From JAWWPY01 sp036394075 (lineage in GTDB: Bacteria; Actinomycetota; Actinomycetes; Streptosporangiales; Streptosporangiaceae): DNA of 14,610 bases. Location: positions 1 to 14,610 of the forward strand of contig DASWFT010000404.1 of assembly GCA_036394075.1 (NCBI GenBank). The letters run 5' to 3'. The position numbers and the translations under genes were made by a program. Below the pieces are notes generated by a model that made no database searches, was not told the DNA's origin, and worked only from the letters and a program-made list of their open reading frames with translations. Positions within the stretch are counted from its first letter, which is position 1, and every line of letters begins with the position of its first letter. This document shows, in pieces, positions 6,859 to 13,994 of the stretch.

Positions 6859-8295
6859 TCAGGCTGTTGGCACAGAATCCGTGTAGGTCAGGGTCGTACC
6901 GGAGACCGACGCGATCTTCGTCGAGTTGCGGTAGATGTTGTAGCCGGTCACGCCGACCGCGTCGCTCGACGCGGTCCAGGTCAGCGTGACCTGTCCGGAC
7001 TGCGGCTGGGTGTAGGTGAGGTTGGTCGGCGCCGTGGGCGGCGTCGCGGTGTTTCCGGTGCGGGTGACACTGTTGCTGTTCGCCGACTGGTTGCCGGACG
7101 CGTCACGGGCGCGTACGAAATACGTCACCGTCTCAGTCGTCGGCGGGTTGTCGGTGTAGGTCAGCGCCGTACCCGGGACGCTGGTCAGCAGCGCGTTGTT
7201 GGCGTAGACGTCGTAGTTGGTGACGCCGGACGAAGTCGAGGCAGTCCAGGTCAGCGTGATCGCGCCGCTGCTGGCCTGGGTATAGGCGAGGTTGGTCGGC
7301 GGGACCGGCGGCGTGGTGCTGCCCGCCGGGCCGTAGACCTCGAACTCGCTGATCTGCCCGGCCGGCCAGCCGGTGTTGGCGGTGATGTTCAGCCGCAGGT
7401 ACCGGGTGGTCGCCGCCGAGAAGTTGATCGTCACGGTGCTGTTGCTGGCCGGGTCGAAGGTGTAGCCCGCGGACGCCACGATGTCGCTGAAACTCGTCCC
7501 GTCGGTGCTGCCCTGGACCGCGAGCGTCTCGGTCCGGGCGGCCCAGCCGGCCACCGGCAGCTTCAGCACCACCTGGTTGACCGCGACCGATGCGCCGAGG
7601 TCGACCTGCAGCCACTGCGGGAACGCGTTATTCGCGCTCTCCCAGTACGTCGACTGGTTGCTGTCGTTCGCGTTGCTCGCGGTGTAGGTCTGGGTGAAGC
7701 TACTGGTGCTCATCGTCTTGCCGAGGGCCAGGTTGTTCGTCGAGGCGGCCGCTCCGTAGACCTCGAACTCGGAGACCTGCGCCGCGTTCCAGCCGGTGTT
7801 CGCGGTGATGTTCACCCGGACGTAGCGGGTGCTCGCCGCGCCGAAGTTGATCGGCACCGTGTTGCCGGAGCTCGGGTCGAAGGAGTACGTGGCCGAGGCG
7901 ACGATGGTGGCGAAGGTGGTCCCGTCGGTGCTGCCCTGGACCGAGAGCGTCTGCGTGCGCGCGCCCCAGCTTGCCGGCAGCTTGAGCACGACCTGGGTGA
8001 TCGACGTGGTGGAGCCGAGGTCTATCTGGGCCCACTGCGGGAAGGTGCCATTGACGCTCTCCCAGTACGTGCCCTGATTTCCGTCGTTGATGTTGGTGCC
8101 GACGAACTGGCCGTTGGCGCTTGAGACGGAGACCGCCTTGCCCAGCGCGAGGTTGGAACCCGCGGCCGCGGCCGGCGCGCCCTGCAGGGCGGGCAGCAGG
8201 ACGGCCAACAGCGGCAGGAGCGCCAGCGCCGCCGTCCGGACGCGCAGGGCGCCGTGTTTTGTTTCGGTTCCCGGTCTGGTGCTCGTTCTCATCAT
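6859..8295 (-). CDS. secreted multidomain glucanase, N-terminal part (signal peptide, two discoidin, FN3 domains)
   Basis: This is the 5' part (478 residues) of the frameshifted glucanase. The start is the first of two adjacent ATGs (8295), with GAGGA about 6 bases upstream. Residues 1-45 form a Sec signal peptide: basic start, hydrophobic run TAALALLPLLAVLLPAL, probable cleavage after an AAAA run. Then come two tandem discoidin/F5-8C domains (47-181 and 188-322, both N-L-A-L-G-K ... Y-W-E-S ... F-P-Q-W ... V-V-L-K-L-P ... S-E-F-E-V-Y-G), FN3-1 (330-413, ending VTRTG) and most of FN3-2 (420-478), broken off at a TGA right where the next strand, SYYV, continues in the -1 frame. The domains bind carbohydrate and space the catalytic domain from the wall. 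If the frameshift is real, the secreted product would be a binding protein with no catalytic domain. It probably has its own promoter, since the upstream gap is AT-rich. Confidence 0.85.
   Translation of the reverse strand: MMRTSTRPGTETKHGALRVRTAALALLPLLAVLLPALQGAPAAAAGSNLALGKAVSVSSANGQFVGTNINDGNQGTYWESVNGTFPQWAQIDLGSTTSITQVVLKLPASWGARTQTLSVQGSTDGTTFATIVASATYSFDPSSGNTVPINFGAASTRYVRVNITANTGWNAAQVSEFEVYGAAASTNNLALGKTMSTSSFTQTYTASNANDSNQSTYWESANNAFPQWLQVDLGASVAVNQVVLKLPVAGWAARTETLAVQGSTDGTSFSDIVASAGYTFDPASNSTVTINFSAATTRYLRLNITANTGWPAGQISEFEVYGPAGSTTPPVPPTNLAYTQASSGAITLTWTASTSSGVTNYDVYANNALLTSVPGTALTYTDNPPTTETVTYFVRARDASGNQSANSNSVTRTGNTATPPTAPTNLTYTQPQSGQVTLTWTASSDAVGVTGYNIYRNSTKIASVSGTTLTYTDSVPTA
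7330..8157 (-). repeat. duplicated discoidin-domain module
   Basis: The two discoidin domains of the glucanase (DNA 7753-8157 and 7330-7734) are tandem copies. Long blocks match at DNA level, for example the shared run cccgtcggtgctgccctgga near 7498 and near 7920, followed by similar gcgtct contexts. The duplication is younger than the split from the third, more divergent discoidin domain at 6359-6763. Confidence 0.7.
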
Positions 8296-8375
8296 TCTTC
8301 GTCCTCGGCTCGACTGACCGGCAGATGAGGGGTGGGCGCCGGGAGGTCGGGATGTCGGCACGGGTACGACACGAC

Positions 8376-8389
8376 TTCACCGGCGTGAA
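8376..8389. promoter_or_regulatory. TTCAC-CGGC-GTGAA inverted repeat upstream of the glucanase
   Basis: Half-sites TTCAC (8376-8380) and GTGAA (8385-8389) form a 14-base operator-like dyad about 80 bases upstream of the glucanase start. The right half extends to CGTGAAATGT (8384-8393), a 10-mer also present at 408-417 in the cluster between the lactonase and GntR genes. This could be a binding site for a sugar-responsive repressor. The evidence is the pattern only. Confidence 0.35.
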
Positions 8390-8479
8390 ATGTGGAACAG
8401 GCCGGGTCAGATACCGGCCACGTAGAGTGACGGCAGCGGCTCACAGTTGAAAAAATGCAGTCAGGCAGTCGCCTTCTAA

Positions 8480-8641
8480 CCAGATATTGGAGATTTTTTG
8501 CAGGGTGCTACCTGGAAGTTACATACGTGCTACGGCTTGGTCAATGGGTACAACTCGGGAATCTTTGAAGCCGCCCGCGAGCGCGCCGCGGCGGACCCCG
8601 TCCGGCACCCGCACACGGTGATGTTCGTTAAGACTGGCTGA
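8480..8641 (+). pseudogene. orphan 3' gene fragment or small ORF
   Basis: An open plus frame of 53 codons ends at the TGA 8639-8641, just before a strong terminator. Its last part, ERAAADPVRHPHTVMFVKTG, has normal high-GC3 codon use and looks like the C-terminus of a soluble enzyme, whereas the first 25 codons are AT-richer and look non-coding or eroded. A TTG at 8498 has GGAG five bases upstream (8489-8492), so a 47-residue peptide could be made, but I favour the leftover end of a gene whose 5' part was lost. I do not recognise the family. Its convergence with the exporter gene at a shared terminator supports a once-real gene. Confidence 0.3.
8516..8544 (-). promoter_or_regulatory. candidate promoter for the glucanase gene
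   Basis: On the minus strand TTGACC (8544-8539) is followed after 17 bases by TAACTT (8521-8516), fitting the actinobacterial TTGACN-17-TANNNT pattern. It lies in an unusually AT-rich stretch (about 8440-8560) and would give a leader of about 210 bases before the ATG at 8295. The -10 matches the consensus at only three positions. Confidence 0.3.
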
Positions 8642-8648
8642 GCCATGA

Positions 8649-8687
8649 CCAGGGGCGTCCCGGACGCACTGCCCGGGACGCCCCTGG
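8649..8687. terminator. strong terminator hairpin after the MMPL gene
   Basis: CCAGGGGCGTCCCGG (8649-8663) and its exact reverse complement (8673-8687) form a perfect 15-bp stem with a 9-base loop. It starts 9 bases past the stop codon of the exporter gene (minus strand) and 8 bases past the orphan plus-strand frame, so it probably works in both directions. Confidence 0.8.
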
Positions 8688-8695
8688 GGGCGCGG

Positions 8696-10885
8696 TCAGG
8701 TTCCGGCCGGCTCCGGGACGGGCTGGGGCAGGCTGTCTTCGTCGCGGATGCCGTAGCGCGCGTACACCCGGCGCAGCGGGCGCGGCAGCCACCAGTTCGC
8801 CCGGCCCAGGAGCCGCATGGTCGCGGGCACCAACAGGACCCGCACTACCGTCGCGTCGATGACCAGAGCCACGATCATGCCGACGCCCATGAGCTTGATG
8901 AACGTGATCCCGGAGGCGGAGAACGCGCCGACCACGATGACGAGCAGCAGGGCGAGGCTGGTGATGATGCCCCCGGTGCGCTGCAGGCCGTCCGCCACCG
9001 ACGCCGTGTTATCCCCGGTGAGGTCGTACCGCTCCCGGATCCGGGACAGCAGGAACACCTCGTAGTCCATGGACAGCCCGAAGATGATGGCCAGCATCAG
9101 GATGGGCATCGTGGGGTCGATCGTTCCGGTCGCGGTGAACCGCAACAGCCCGGACAGGTGGCCCTCCTGGAAGATCCAGACGATCACTCCGAACGTCGCC
9201 GACAGCGACAGCGCGTTCATCACGATCGCCTTGACCGGCAGGACCACCGAGCCGAAGGCCAGGAACAGCAGCACGAACGTGGCCAGGCACACCACCAGGG
9301 CCATCCACGGCAGGGTCCGCCCGAGGCTGGCCAGCTCGTCCACCAGCTGCGCGGTCCCGCCACCCACCAACACGTGCGCGCCGGCCGGCCCAGGCACGGA
9401 CCGCACCTGTGTGACGATGGCGCGCGCCGCAACGGATACCGAATCGGGCGCATAACGAAGGTCCACCCGCGCGACATCTCCATGAACGCCGGTCACCTGT
9501 GCGCTGGTCACACCGGGGACGTGAGCCAGGCGGCCGACGTAGCCAGCCAGCGCGGCCTGCTGCGCCGGCCCGGTGGCTGGCGCGCCGAACTGGGCGATGG
9601 CCTCGATCGGGGCGGTCGAGTTGGCCGGGAAATCCCGGCTGAGCGCCTCCTGCGCGACGTGCGGGGCCGCGCTGGCGGGCAACGCCCGCGCGTCGGTGCC
9701 GCCCCAGGCGATGTGCCGGAACGGAGAGCCGAGGGCGAGCAGGGCGATGACGATCACGACCACGTAGGCCACGGGCCGGCGCATCACGCTGTGCGCGATC
9801 CGGTGCCAGGCGCCGCCGGCTTCGTCGGCGCTGGTCTCATCACCCCCGGGTGCACGCACCGAGCGCCTGATACGCAGCGCGTTCACCCGGTGGCCGAGCA
9901 CGGCGAGCAGTGCAGGCATGACAGTCAGCGCGGCCAGCATGTCCACCAGGACGGTCGCCACTCCCCCGTACCCCATGGAGCGCAGGAACGTCTCGGGGAA
10001 CAGCATCAGGCTGGCCAGCGCGACCGCAACCGTGATCCCGGAGACCGCGACCGTGCGCCCGGCGGTGGCCACGGTCCTGGCCAGGGCGGCGTCGACGGTG
10101 GGCTGGCGGCGCAGTTCCTCCCGGAACCGGGCGACCATGAACAGGCCGTAGTCGATGCCCAGGCCCAGGCCCAGGATCGTGGTGATGTTGATCGAGTAGA
10201 TCGAGACATCCGTGCCGAGGGTCAGCAGCCGGAGGGCCGTGAAGGAGCCGAGGATGCCGATCCCGCCGATGGCGAGGGGAAGGCTGGCCGCGGCCAGGCT
10301 CCCGAAGATCACCAGGAGCAGGATCAGCAGCACCGGCATGGAGATTGTCTCGGCCCGCCCGATGTCGGCGGTGACCTGCTTGTTGATGGCCTGCTCGGTC
10401 GGGATCTGCCCGCCGGCCAGCTCGGTCAGGCCGGGCACGCTGAGCTTGTTCTTGACCGCGTCGAAGCTCTTGATCCGCGCCGCGTCGTCGGCGCCGGCCA
10501 GCCGCAGGACCGCGTACGTCTGGTGGCCGTCCTGGCTGGCGAACTGGGCGGATCCGGTAGACCAGTACGTCGCAGTGGACGTGACCCGGTCCCGCGGCAG
10601 GGCGGCCAGCGTCTGGGTGACCGCGGTCCGGTAGGCGGCGTCGTGCACGGTCAGCGCCGGGCTGCGGTAGAGCACCACCACGTCGGCGGTGTCCCGGCCG
10701 AACGCGCGAGCCGCCAGGTCGGCCGCCCGCTGGCTCTGGCTGCCCGGGTCGGTGAACCCGCCGGCGGTTTTGAGCGCCCCGAACACGCCGGTTCCCCAGA
10801 CCGCAGCGAAGATCACCCCGAGGCCGGCGATGACCAGCACGATCCGCCGGCGGCGGTATACGAAACGTCCCCATGCCTCGAACAT
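8696..10885 (-). CDS. MMPL family (RND-type) exporter
   Basis: A 729-residue inner-membrane protein, the usual length for two-repeat actinobacterial MMPL proteins. TM1 is at about 15-33, an extracytoplasmic domain at about 38-178, and a five-helix bundle at about 180-335 containing GLGLGIDYGLFMVARFREE with the D245-Y246 pair. The second repeat has TM7 at about 372-388, a second outer domain to about 525, and helices to about 695 with FGLSMDYEVFLLSRIRERY carrying D607-Y608. The Asp-Tyr pairs are the proton-relay residues of MMPL/RND pumps. Likely substrates are lipids, lipid-linked compounds or hydrophobic drugs; which one cannot be read. The start ATG at 10885 has GGGGAG 6 bases upstream; the open frame continues to 10933 but without family resemblance. 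It is divergent from a TetR gene that probably represses it. Confidence 0.92.
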   Translation of the reverse strand: MFEAWGRFVYRRRRIVLVIAGLGVIFAAVWGTGVFGALKTAGGFTDPGSQSQRAADLAARAFGRDTADVVVLYRSPALTVHDAAYRTAVTQTLAALPRDRVTSTATYWSTGSAQFASQDGHQTYAVLRLAGADDAARIKSFDAVKNKLSVPGLTELAGGQIPTEQAINKQVTADIGRAETISMPVLLILLLVIFGSLAAASLPLAIGGIGILGSFTALRLLTLGTDVSIYSINITTILGLGLGIDYGLFMVARFREELRRQPTVDAALARTVATAGRTVAVSGITVAVALASLMLFPETFLRSMGYGGVATVLVDMLAALTVMPALLAVLGHRVNALRIRRSVRAPGGDETSADEAGGAWHRIAHSVMRRPVAYVVVIVIALLALGSPFRHIAWGGTDARALPASAAPHVAQEALSRDFPANSTAPIEAIAQFGAPATGPAQQAALAGYVGRLAHVPGVTSAQVTGVHGDVARVDLRYAPDSVSVAARAIVTQVRSVPGPAGAHVLVGGGTAQLVDELASLGRTLPWMALVVCLATFVLLFLAFGSVVLPVKAIVMNALSLSATFGVIVWIFQEGHLSGLLRFTATGTIDPTMPILMLAIIFGLSMDYEVFLLSRIRERYDLTGDNTASVADGLQRTGGIITSLALLLVIVVGAFSASGITFIKLMGVGMIVALVIDATVVRVLLVPATMRLLGRANWWLPRPLRRVYARYGIRDEDSLPQPVPEPAGT

Positions 10886-10924
10886 TGCTGTCTCCCCGGC
10901 TAAGCTGTTACCGATCATCACGCT

Positions 10925-10995
10925 GGTGAACACCGTAAACGAAGAACGGTGTTAACATCGCATACGTCGTTCACCGATGTCAAGGTTGTTTACGG
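10925..10995. promoter_or_regulatory. divergent promoter/operator region between the exporter and TetR genes
   Basis: Three perfect inverted repeats interlock here: AACACCGT (10929-10936) with ACGGTGTT (10946-10953); GGTGAAC (10925-10931) with GTTCACC (10969-10975); and CCGTAAAC (10933-10940) with GTTTACGG (10988-10995). On the minus strand TTGACA (10983-10978) followed after 18 bases by GATGTT (10959-10954) is a candidate exporter promoter that these repeats overlap. The closest dyad (10929-10953) has the size of a TetR-family operator. Repression of both genes by the TetR protein is inferred. Confidence 0.6.
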
Positions 10996-11013
10996 AGTGG
11001 GCAGGAGGTCGGC

Positions 11014-11736
11014 ATGGTCCAGGCACTGAGCCGGCGCGATCGCGTCCGCGCCGAGACCACCGAGGAGATCAAGCAGACCGCGCGCCGGATCCTCGTCGAG
11101 CAGGGACCGAAGGCGGTGACGCTACGCGCGATCGCCCGCGACATGGGCGTGACCGCGCCCGCCCTCTACCGGTACTTCGAGAGCCATGAGGAACTGGTCA
11201 GGCGCATTGTCGGGGACATCTTCGGCGAACTGGCCGACGAGATTCACGAAGCGATCGAAGCGGCCGCCGTCGCCAGCGGCGGCGACATGGGCGTGAAGAT
11301 GGCCGCGGCGTGCCAGGGTTTCCGTCAGTGGGCGCTGGCGCACAAGGCGGAGTTCGCCCTGCTCTTCGGCACGCCACTGCCCGGCATCAATATCGAGGAC
11401 GATGATTTTTGCGAGGAGTGCGCCCGCCGGTTCGCCGGCACCTTCTTTACCCTGTTCCTGGAGCTGTGGCAGAAGAACCCGTTCCCGGTCCCGCCGCCCG
11501 AGGAGATCGAGCCGGGCCTGCGTGAGCAGCTGGCCCGCTACCGCGACGGGATCGGCGCGGAGGTGCCGCTTGGCGCCCTGCTCGTGTTCCTGCGCTGCTG
11601 GGTGCGGCTCTACGGGATCGTGAGCATGGAAGTGTTCGGGCACCTGGGATTCGCACTTGATGACCCGGCGCCCATATTCGAGATCACGTTGGCCGAGCTA
11701 GCCAGCCTGGTCGGCCTGCGGTACCCGGCGTCCTAG
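11014..11736 (+). CDS. TetR family regulator with WHG-type C-terminal domain
   Basis: A 240-residue repressor. Residues about 16-62 are the TetR DNA-binding domain: the helix-turn-helix runs through TLRAIARDMGVTAPALYRYF (36-55) followed by the usual S-H-E-E-L. The C-terminal half carries the WHG-type pattern W-V-R-L-Y-G-I-V-S-M-E-V-F-G (196-209), with C133, C136 and C195 as odd extra cysteines. The start ATG at 11014 has AGGAGG five bases upstream; an earlier ATG at 10977 is in another frame. It is divergent from the MMPL exporter, and the 128-base spacer holds dyads, the standard arrangement for a ligand-released repressor of an efflux gene and of itself. The ligand is probably the exporter substrate or a related hydrophobic compound (inference). 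Confidence 0.9.
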   Translation: MVQALSRRDRVRAETTEEIKQTARRILVEQGPKAVTLRAIARDMGVTAPALYRYFESHEELVRRIVGDIFGELADEIHEAIEAAAVASGGDMGVKMAAACQGFRQWALAHKAEFALLFGTPLPGINIEDDDFCEECARRFAGTFFTLFLELWQKNPFPVPPPEEIEPGLREQLARYRDGIGAEVPLGALLVFLRCWVRLYGIVSMEVFGHLGFALDDPAPIFEITLAELASLVGLRYPAS

Positions 11737-11747
11737 GGACGCGTCCC
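11736..11747. repeat. 12-bp perfect palindrome at the TetR stop codon
   Basis: GGGACGCGTCCC begins on the last base of the TAG stop codon. It has no loop as RNA, so a DNA-binding site or chance is more likely than a terminator. Confidence 0.5.
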
Positions 11748-11803
11748 GTGGATCTTGGCGTCGCGAGCGGCCGTCCACCGGGATGACTCCCAACGAGCCG
11801 AAA

Positions 11804-11849
11804 TCCGCACCGGGCTCGTCCTGACGAGCCCAGTTCCGCACCGGGCTCG
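11804..11849. repeat. overlapping hairpins and a 15-bp direct repeat downstream of the TetR gene
   Basis: TCCGCACCGGGCTCG occurs twice (11804-11818 and 11835-11849). Between them GACGAGCCC (11823-11831) pairs perfectly with GGGCTCGTC (11812-11820), and its CGAGCCC part (11825-11831) can pair instead with GGGCTCG (11843-11849). The two stems exclude each other. A terminator for the TetR transcript is the simplest reading; the alternative folds resemble an attenuator, but no gene follows closely. Confidence 0.5.
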
Positions 11850-12225
11850 ACGCACCTACCTCGACGCCTCCGGCCGCGGCGCCACCACCCTGGCTGACCT
11901 ATTTGCGGATAATTGGCCGTTAATGATTCTCGCCGTAAAGGCCGTCCGGTTATGACGAGAGTGCCGGACAAATAGCCTCAGCCGTGTCGCCCTTTCAGCG
12001 GCGAGTTGACGGCAGATCAGAAAATGATCTGCCGGTCCGACCGCCTGGTACTTAGACTCAATCCGCCAGCACCCTGGCTGCGCGCCTCCCCGCGGAGCTA
12101 TCGATATTTCCTGAATTATTTCACGATCGTGGAATTCAGGGACACCACTGAGGCGTAGCGCGCGCAAAACTGCCGTCAATTTTCGGATATTCAGCCGGAT
12201 CAGGTATTTGTCTTTTGGGGGATCT
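11850..12225. other. gene-free leader region with two strong hairpins
   Basis: No convincing gene lies here. It holds a perfect 10-bp stem with a 5-base loop, CGGCAGATCA/TGATCTGCCG (12010-12034), and a compound dyad CCTGAATT/AATTCAGG (12110-12117, 12133-12140) enclosing the palindrome CACGATCGTG (12122-12131). The stretch from about 12100 to 12215 is AT-rich for this genome and presumably carries the promoter of the secreted protein gene, though no clear -35/-10 pair is visible. The ribosome site GGGGGA is at 12217-12222. Confidence 0.5.
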
Positions 12226-13899
12226 GTGAAACTACGACACGGGTTCGCGCTGGTGGTCAGCGCGACCTTCCTGGCCGGCAGCGCCGGCCTAGCCTCCGCG
12301 GCCCAGCCGGGCTCGGCCGGTCGGGCGAGCACGACTACGGCCTCGGGCGGAGTCGCCACCGCCAGGTCGGTCAATCTGCGCGCCCTGGCCGCTGGGCGGC
12401 AAATTCCCGCACATGGCTCAACGGTCGGGACACTGGGCCGGGGCGGCCGCCCGACCGGCGCCGGGCTGCCAACCCGGCGATCCCAGGGCCGTAAGGTCGC
12501 ACCGCCTGCCCCGGGCAGTCGCCCGGCCGGCCCGAACAGCGCGCGGGGCGTCAGGAGCGCGACGAGCGCACGGACCATGGCTGGGCTGCGCTCAGCGGCC
12601 ACGCATCCCGCCACCCCTCGCACGCCGCCGACCACCGTGAATGCCAACTTCAGCGGAATCAGCCAGGCGACCTCCAACTGCGGCGGCTGCCAGCCACCCG
12701 ACCCCAACGCCGCGGTAGGCCTCACCCAGATCGCCGAGGCCGTCAACCTGCGGCTTGAGGTCTACAGCAAGACCGGCGCCGCGCAATGCGGCATCGGCCT
12801 CAACACGTTCCTGGGCACCGCCTCGGCGCTGTCCGACCCGCGGATCCAGTACGACAACCTCTACAACCGGTTCAGCATGGTGGTCACGGTCGTGCCGCCT
12901 GCTGGGGCCACCCCCGCCCTGTACGTGCTGGCCAGTAAGACCGCCAGCGCCTGCGGTTCATGGTGGGTCTACCGCATGACGTTCTTCGGATCCTTCTACC
13001 CGGCCGGCACGCTGCTGGATTATCCCTACCTGGGACAGGACCGGGCATCGCTGCTGTTCTCGTCCAACAACTTCTGCTGCGCAGCGGCCTTCCACTACCT
13101 CAACTCGGCCGCGTTCTCGATCTCCAAGGCTCTGGTGTACTCCGGCGCGGGGGTCGGCTTCTCCAGCTATCCTGTCGCGTTCTCGACCGCGCCGGTTACC
13201 GTCTCCGGAATCCCGATCGCGCCGACCAGCAACACCTATTTCCTCGCCTCAGTGCCGGGCTTCGGCTACGACCTCTACCGGATGACCACCGGGCCGAACC
13301 ACCCCATCGTGCTGCAGGCGGCTATCTTCTCGCCGTTTACCGCACCAACTCGCCGGGTCAACCAGCCAGGGACCACCCAGACCCTTGATCCGCTGGATGG
13401 CCGCATCCCGTGGGCGCCTGTCCAATCGCAGAACTACATATGGTTCGCACATGGGATGGACCTGAGCGGTTACCCCGCAATCCGTTACGGCGCGATCGGC
13501 GCCCTGTCCAACTCCGCCTTCGTCGCGACCGCGTTCCACAGCGGGACCAGTGACGACTTCAATCCGTCCATCGGCGTCGCAGACGCCGGCAGCGGCACCA
13601 TTTACGCGTGGCTCAACTGGGCGTACACCGACACGCCGCGTTTCGTGGCCACCTCGGACACTATCAACGGCGTGCTGCCCGGGGCCGGGGTGCCCAACCT
13701 GATCGGCACCGACCGGACGCTGGTCACGGGCTTCCACACCTGGAGCAACTTCAGGTTTGGCGACTTCTCCTCGGTGGAGGTCGACCCGACCGCGGCCACC
13801 GGCAGTTGCCCGGCCGGCCGGACAGCGGTCACCAACCAGGAGTACTTCACCGCCAGCGGCCAGTGGGCGACCCGTCTCGCCCGGCTGAGCTTCTGCTAA
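12226..13899 (+). CDS. secreted protein of unknown function, probable beta-propeller fold
   Basis: A 557-residue exported protein. The chosen start is GTG 12226: GGGGGA lies 3-4 bases upstream and the product opens with a clean signal peptide (K-L-R-H, then hydrophobic to about residue 22, cleavage near ASA-A, 24-26). Residues about 27-135 are a low-complexity Ala/Gly/Arg/Thr/Pro linker with no fold. The folded part starts near 138: PPDPNAAVG (157-165) followed by a Q-I-A-E-A-V-N strand and VYSKTG, and ends with RFGDFSSVEVDP and NQEYFTASGQWATRL. I recall these two landmarks (PPDxNxAVG... near the start, GDYSS..VDP...NEYF near the end) from large uncharacterised secreted proteins predicted to be beta-propellers. 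Paired cysteines (C152/C155, a CC in the middle, the last residue C) suggest disulfides. No catalytic motif is seen. A terminator follows at once, so it is monocistronic. Confidence 0.8.
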   Translation: MKLRHGFALVVSATFLAGSAGLASAAQPGSAGRASTTTASGGVATARSVNLRALAAGRQIPAHGSTVGTLGRGGRPTGAGLPTRRSQGRKVAPPAPGSRPAGPNSARGVRSATSARTMAGLRSAATHPATPRTPPTTVNANFSGISQATSNCGGCQPPDPNAAVGLTQIAEAVNLRLEVYSKTGAAQCGIGLNTFLGTASALSDPRIQYDNLYNRFSMVVTVVPPAGATPALYVLASKTASACGSWWVYRMTFFGSFYPAGTLLDYPYLGQDRASLLFSSNNFCCAAAFHYLNSAAFSISKALVYSGAGVGFSSYPVAFSTAPVTVSGIPIAPTSNTYFLASVPGFGYDLYRMTTGPNHPIVLQAAIFSPFTAPTRRVNQPGTTQTLDPLDGRIPWAPVQSQNYIWFAHGMDLSGYPAIRYGAIGALSNSAFVATAFHSGTSDDFNPSIGVADAGSGTIYAWLNWAYTDTPRFVATSDTINGVLPGAGVPNLIGTDRTLVTGFHTWSNFRFGDFSSVEVDPTAATGSCPAGRTAVTNQEYFTASGQWATRLARLSFC

Positions 13900-13913
13900 C
13901 CAGTCCCAAGGTG

Positions 13914-13957
13914 CCTGGTTCCCGGCGGCTGGCCGCCAGTCGGCCGCCGGGACCAGG
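13914..13957. terminator. strong terminator after the secreted protein gene
   Basis: CCTGGTTCCCGGCGGC (13914-13929) pairs with GCCGCCGGGACCAGG (13943-13957), a 15-bp stem with a single bulged T and a 13-base loop, starting 14 bases past the stop codon. It separates the secreted protein gene from the lipoprotein gene. Confidence 0.8.
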
Positions 13958-13994
13958 CGCGGAACCGGCAGTCGCGCCGTCGCGTCCAAGCACG

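Noticed and set aside
6850..6880. Programmed -1 ribosomal frameshift as the explanation for the split glucanase
   Set aside because: The overlap region has no X-XXY-YYZ slippery heptamer and no obvious downstream pseudoknot; a one-base deletion or read error explains it more simply.
8645..10903. A 752-codon open frame on the plus strand, antisense to the exporter
   Set aside because: Its translation is Arg/Gly/His/Gln-rich with no family resemblance, while the minus strand encodes a full MMPL protein with all motifs. Long antisense frames are expected in GC-rich coding DNA.
11755..11955. A 66-codon plus frame (TTG start) after the TetR gene
   Set aside because: No ribosome site, runs through the hairpins and direct repeats, and shows no family resemblance.
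11856..12746. A 296-codon minus-strand frame across the leader of the secreted protein
   Set aside because: No recognisable domain; it is antisense to a signal peptide and linker with a good ribosome site.
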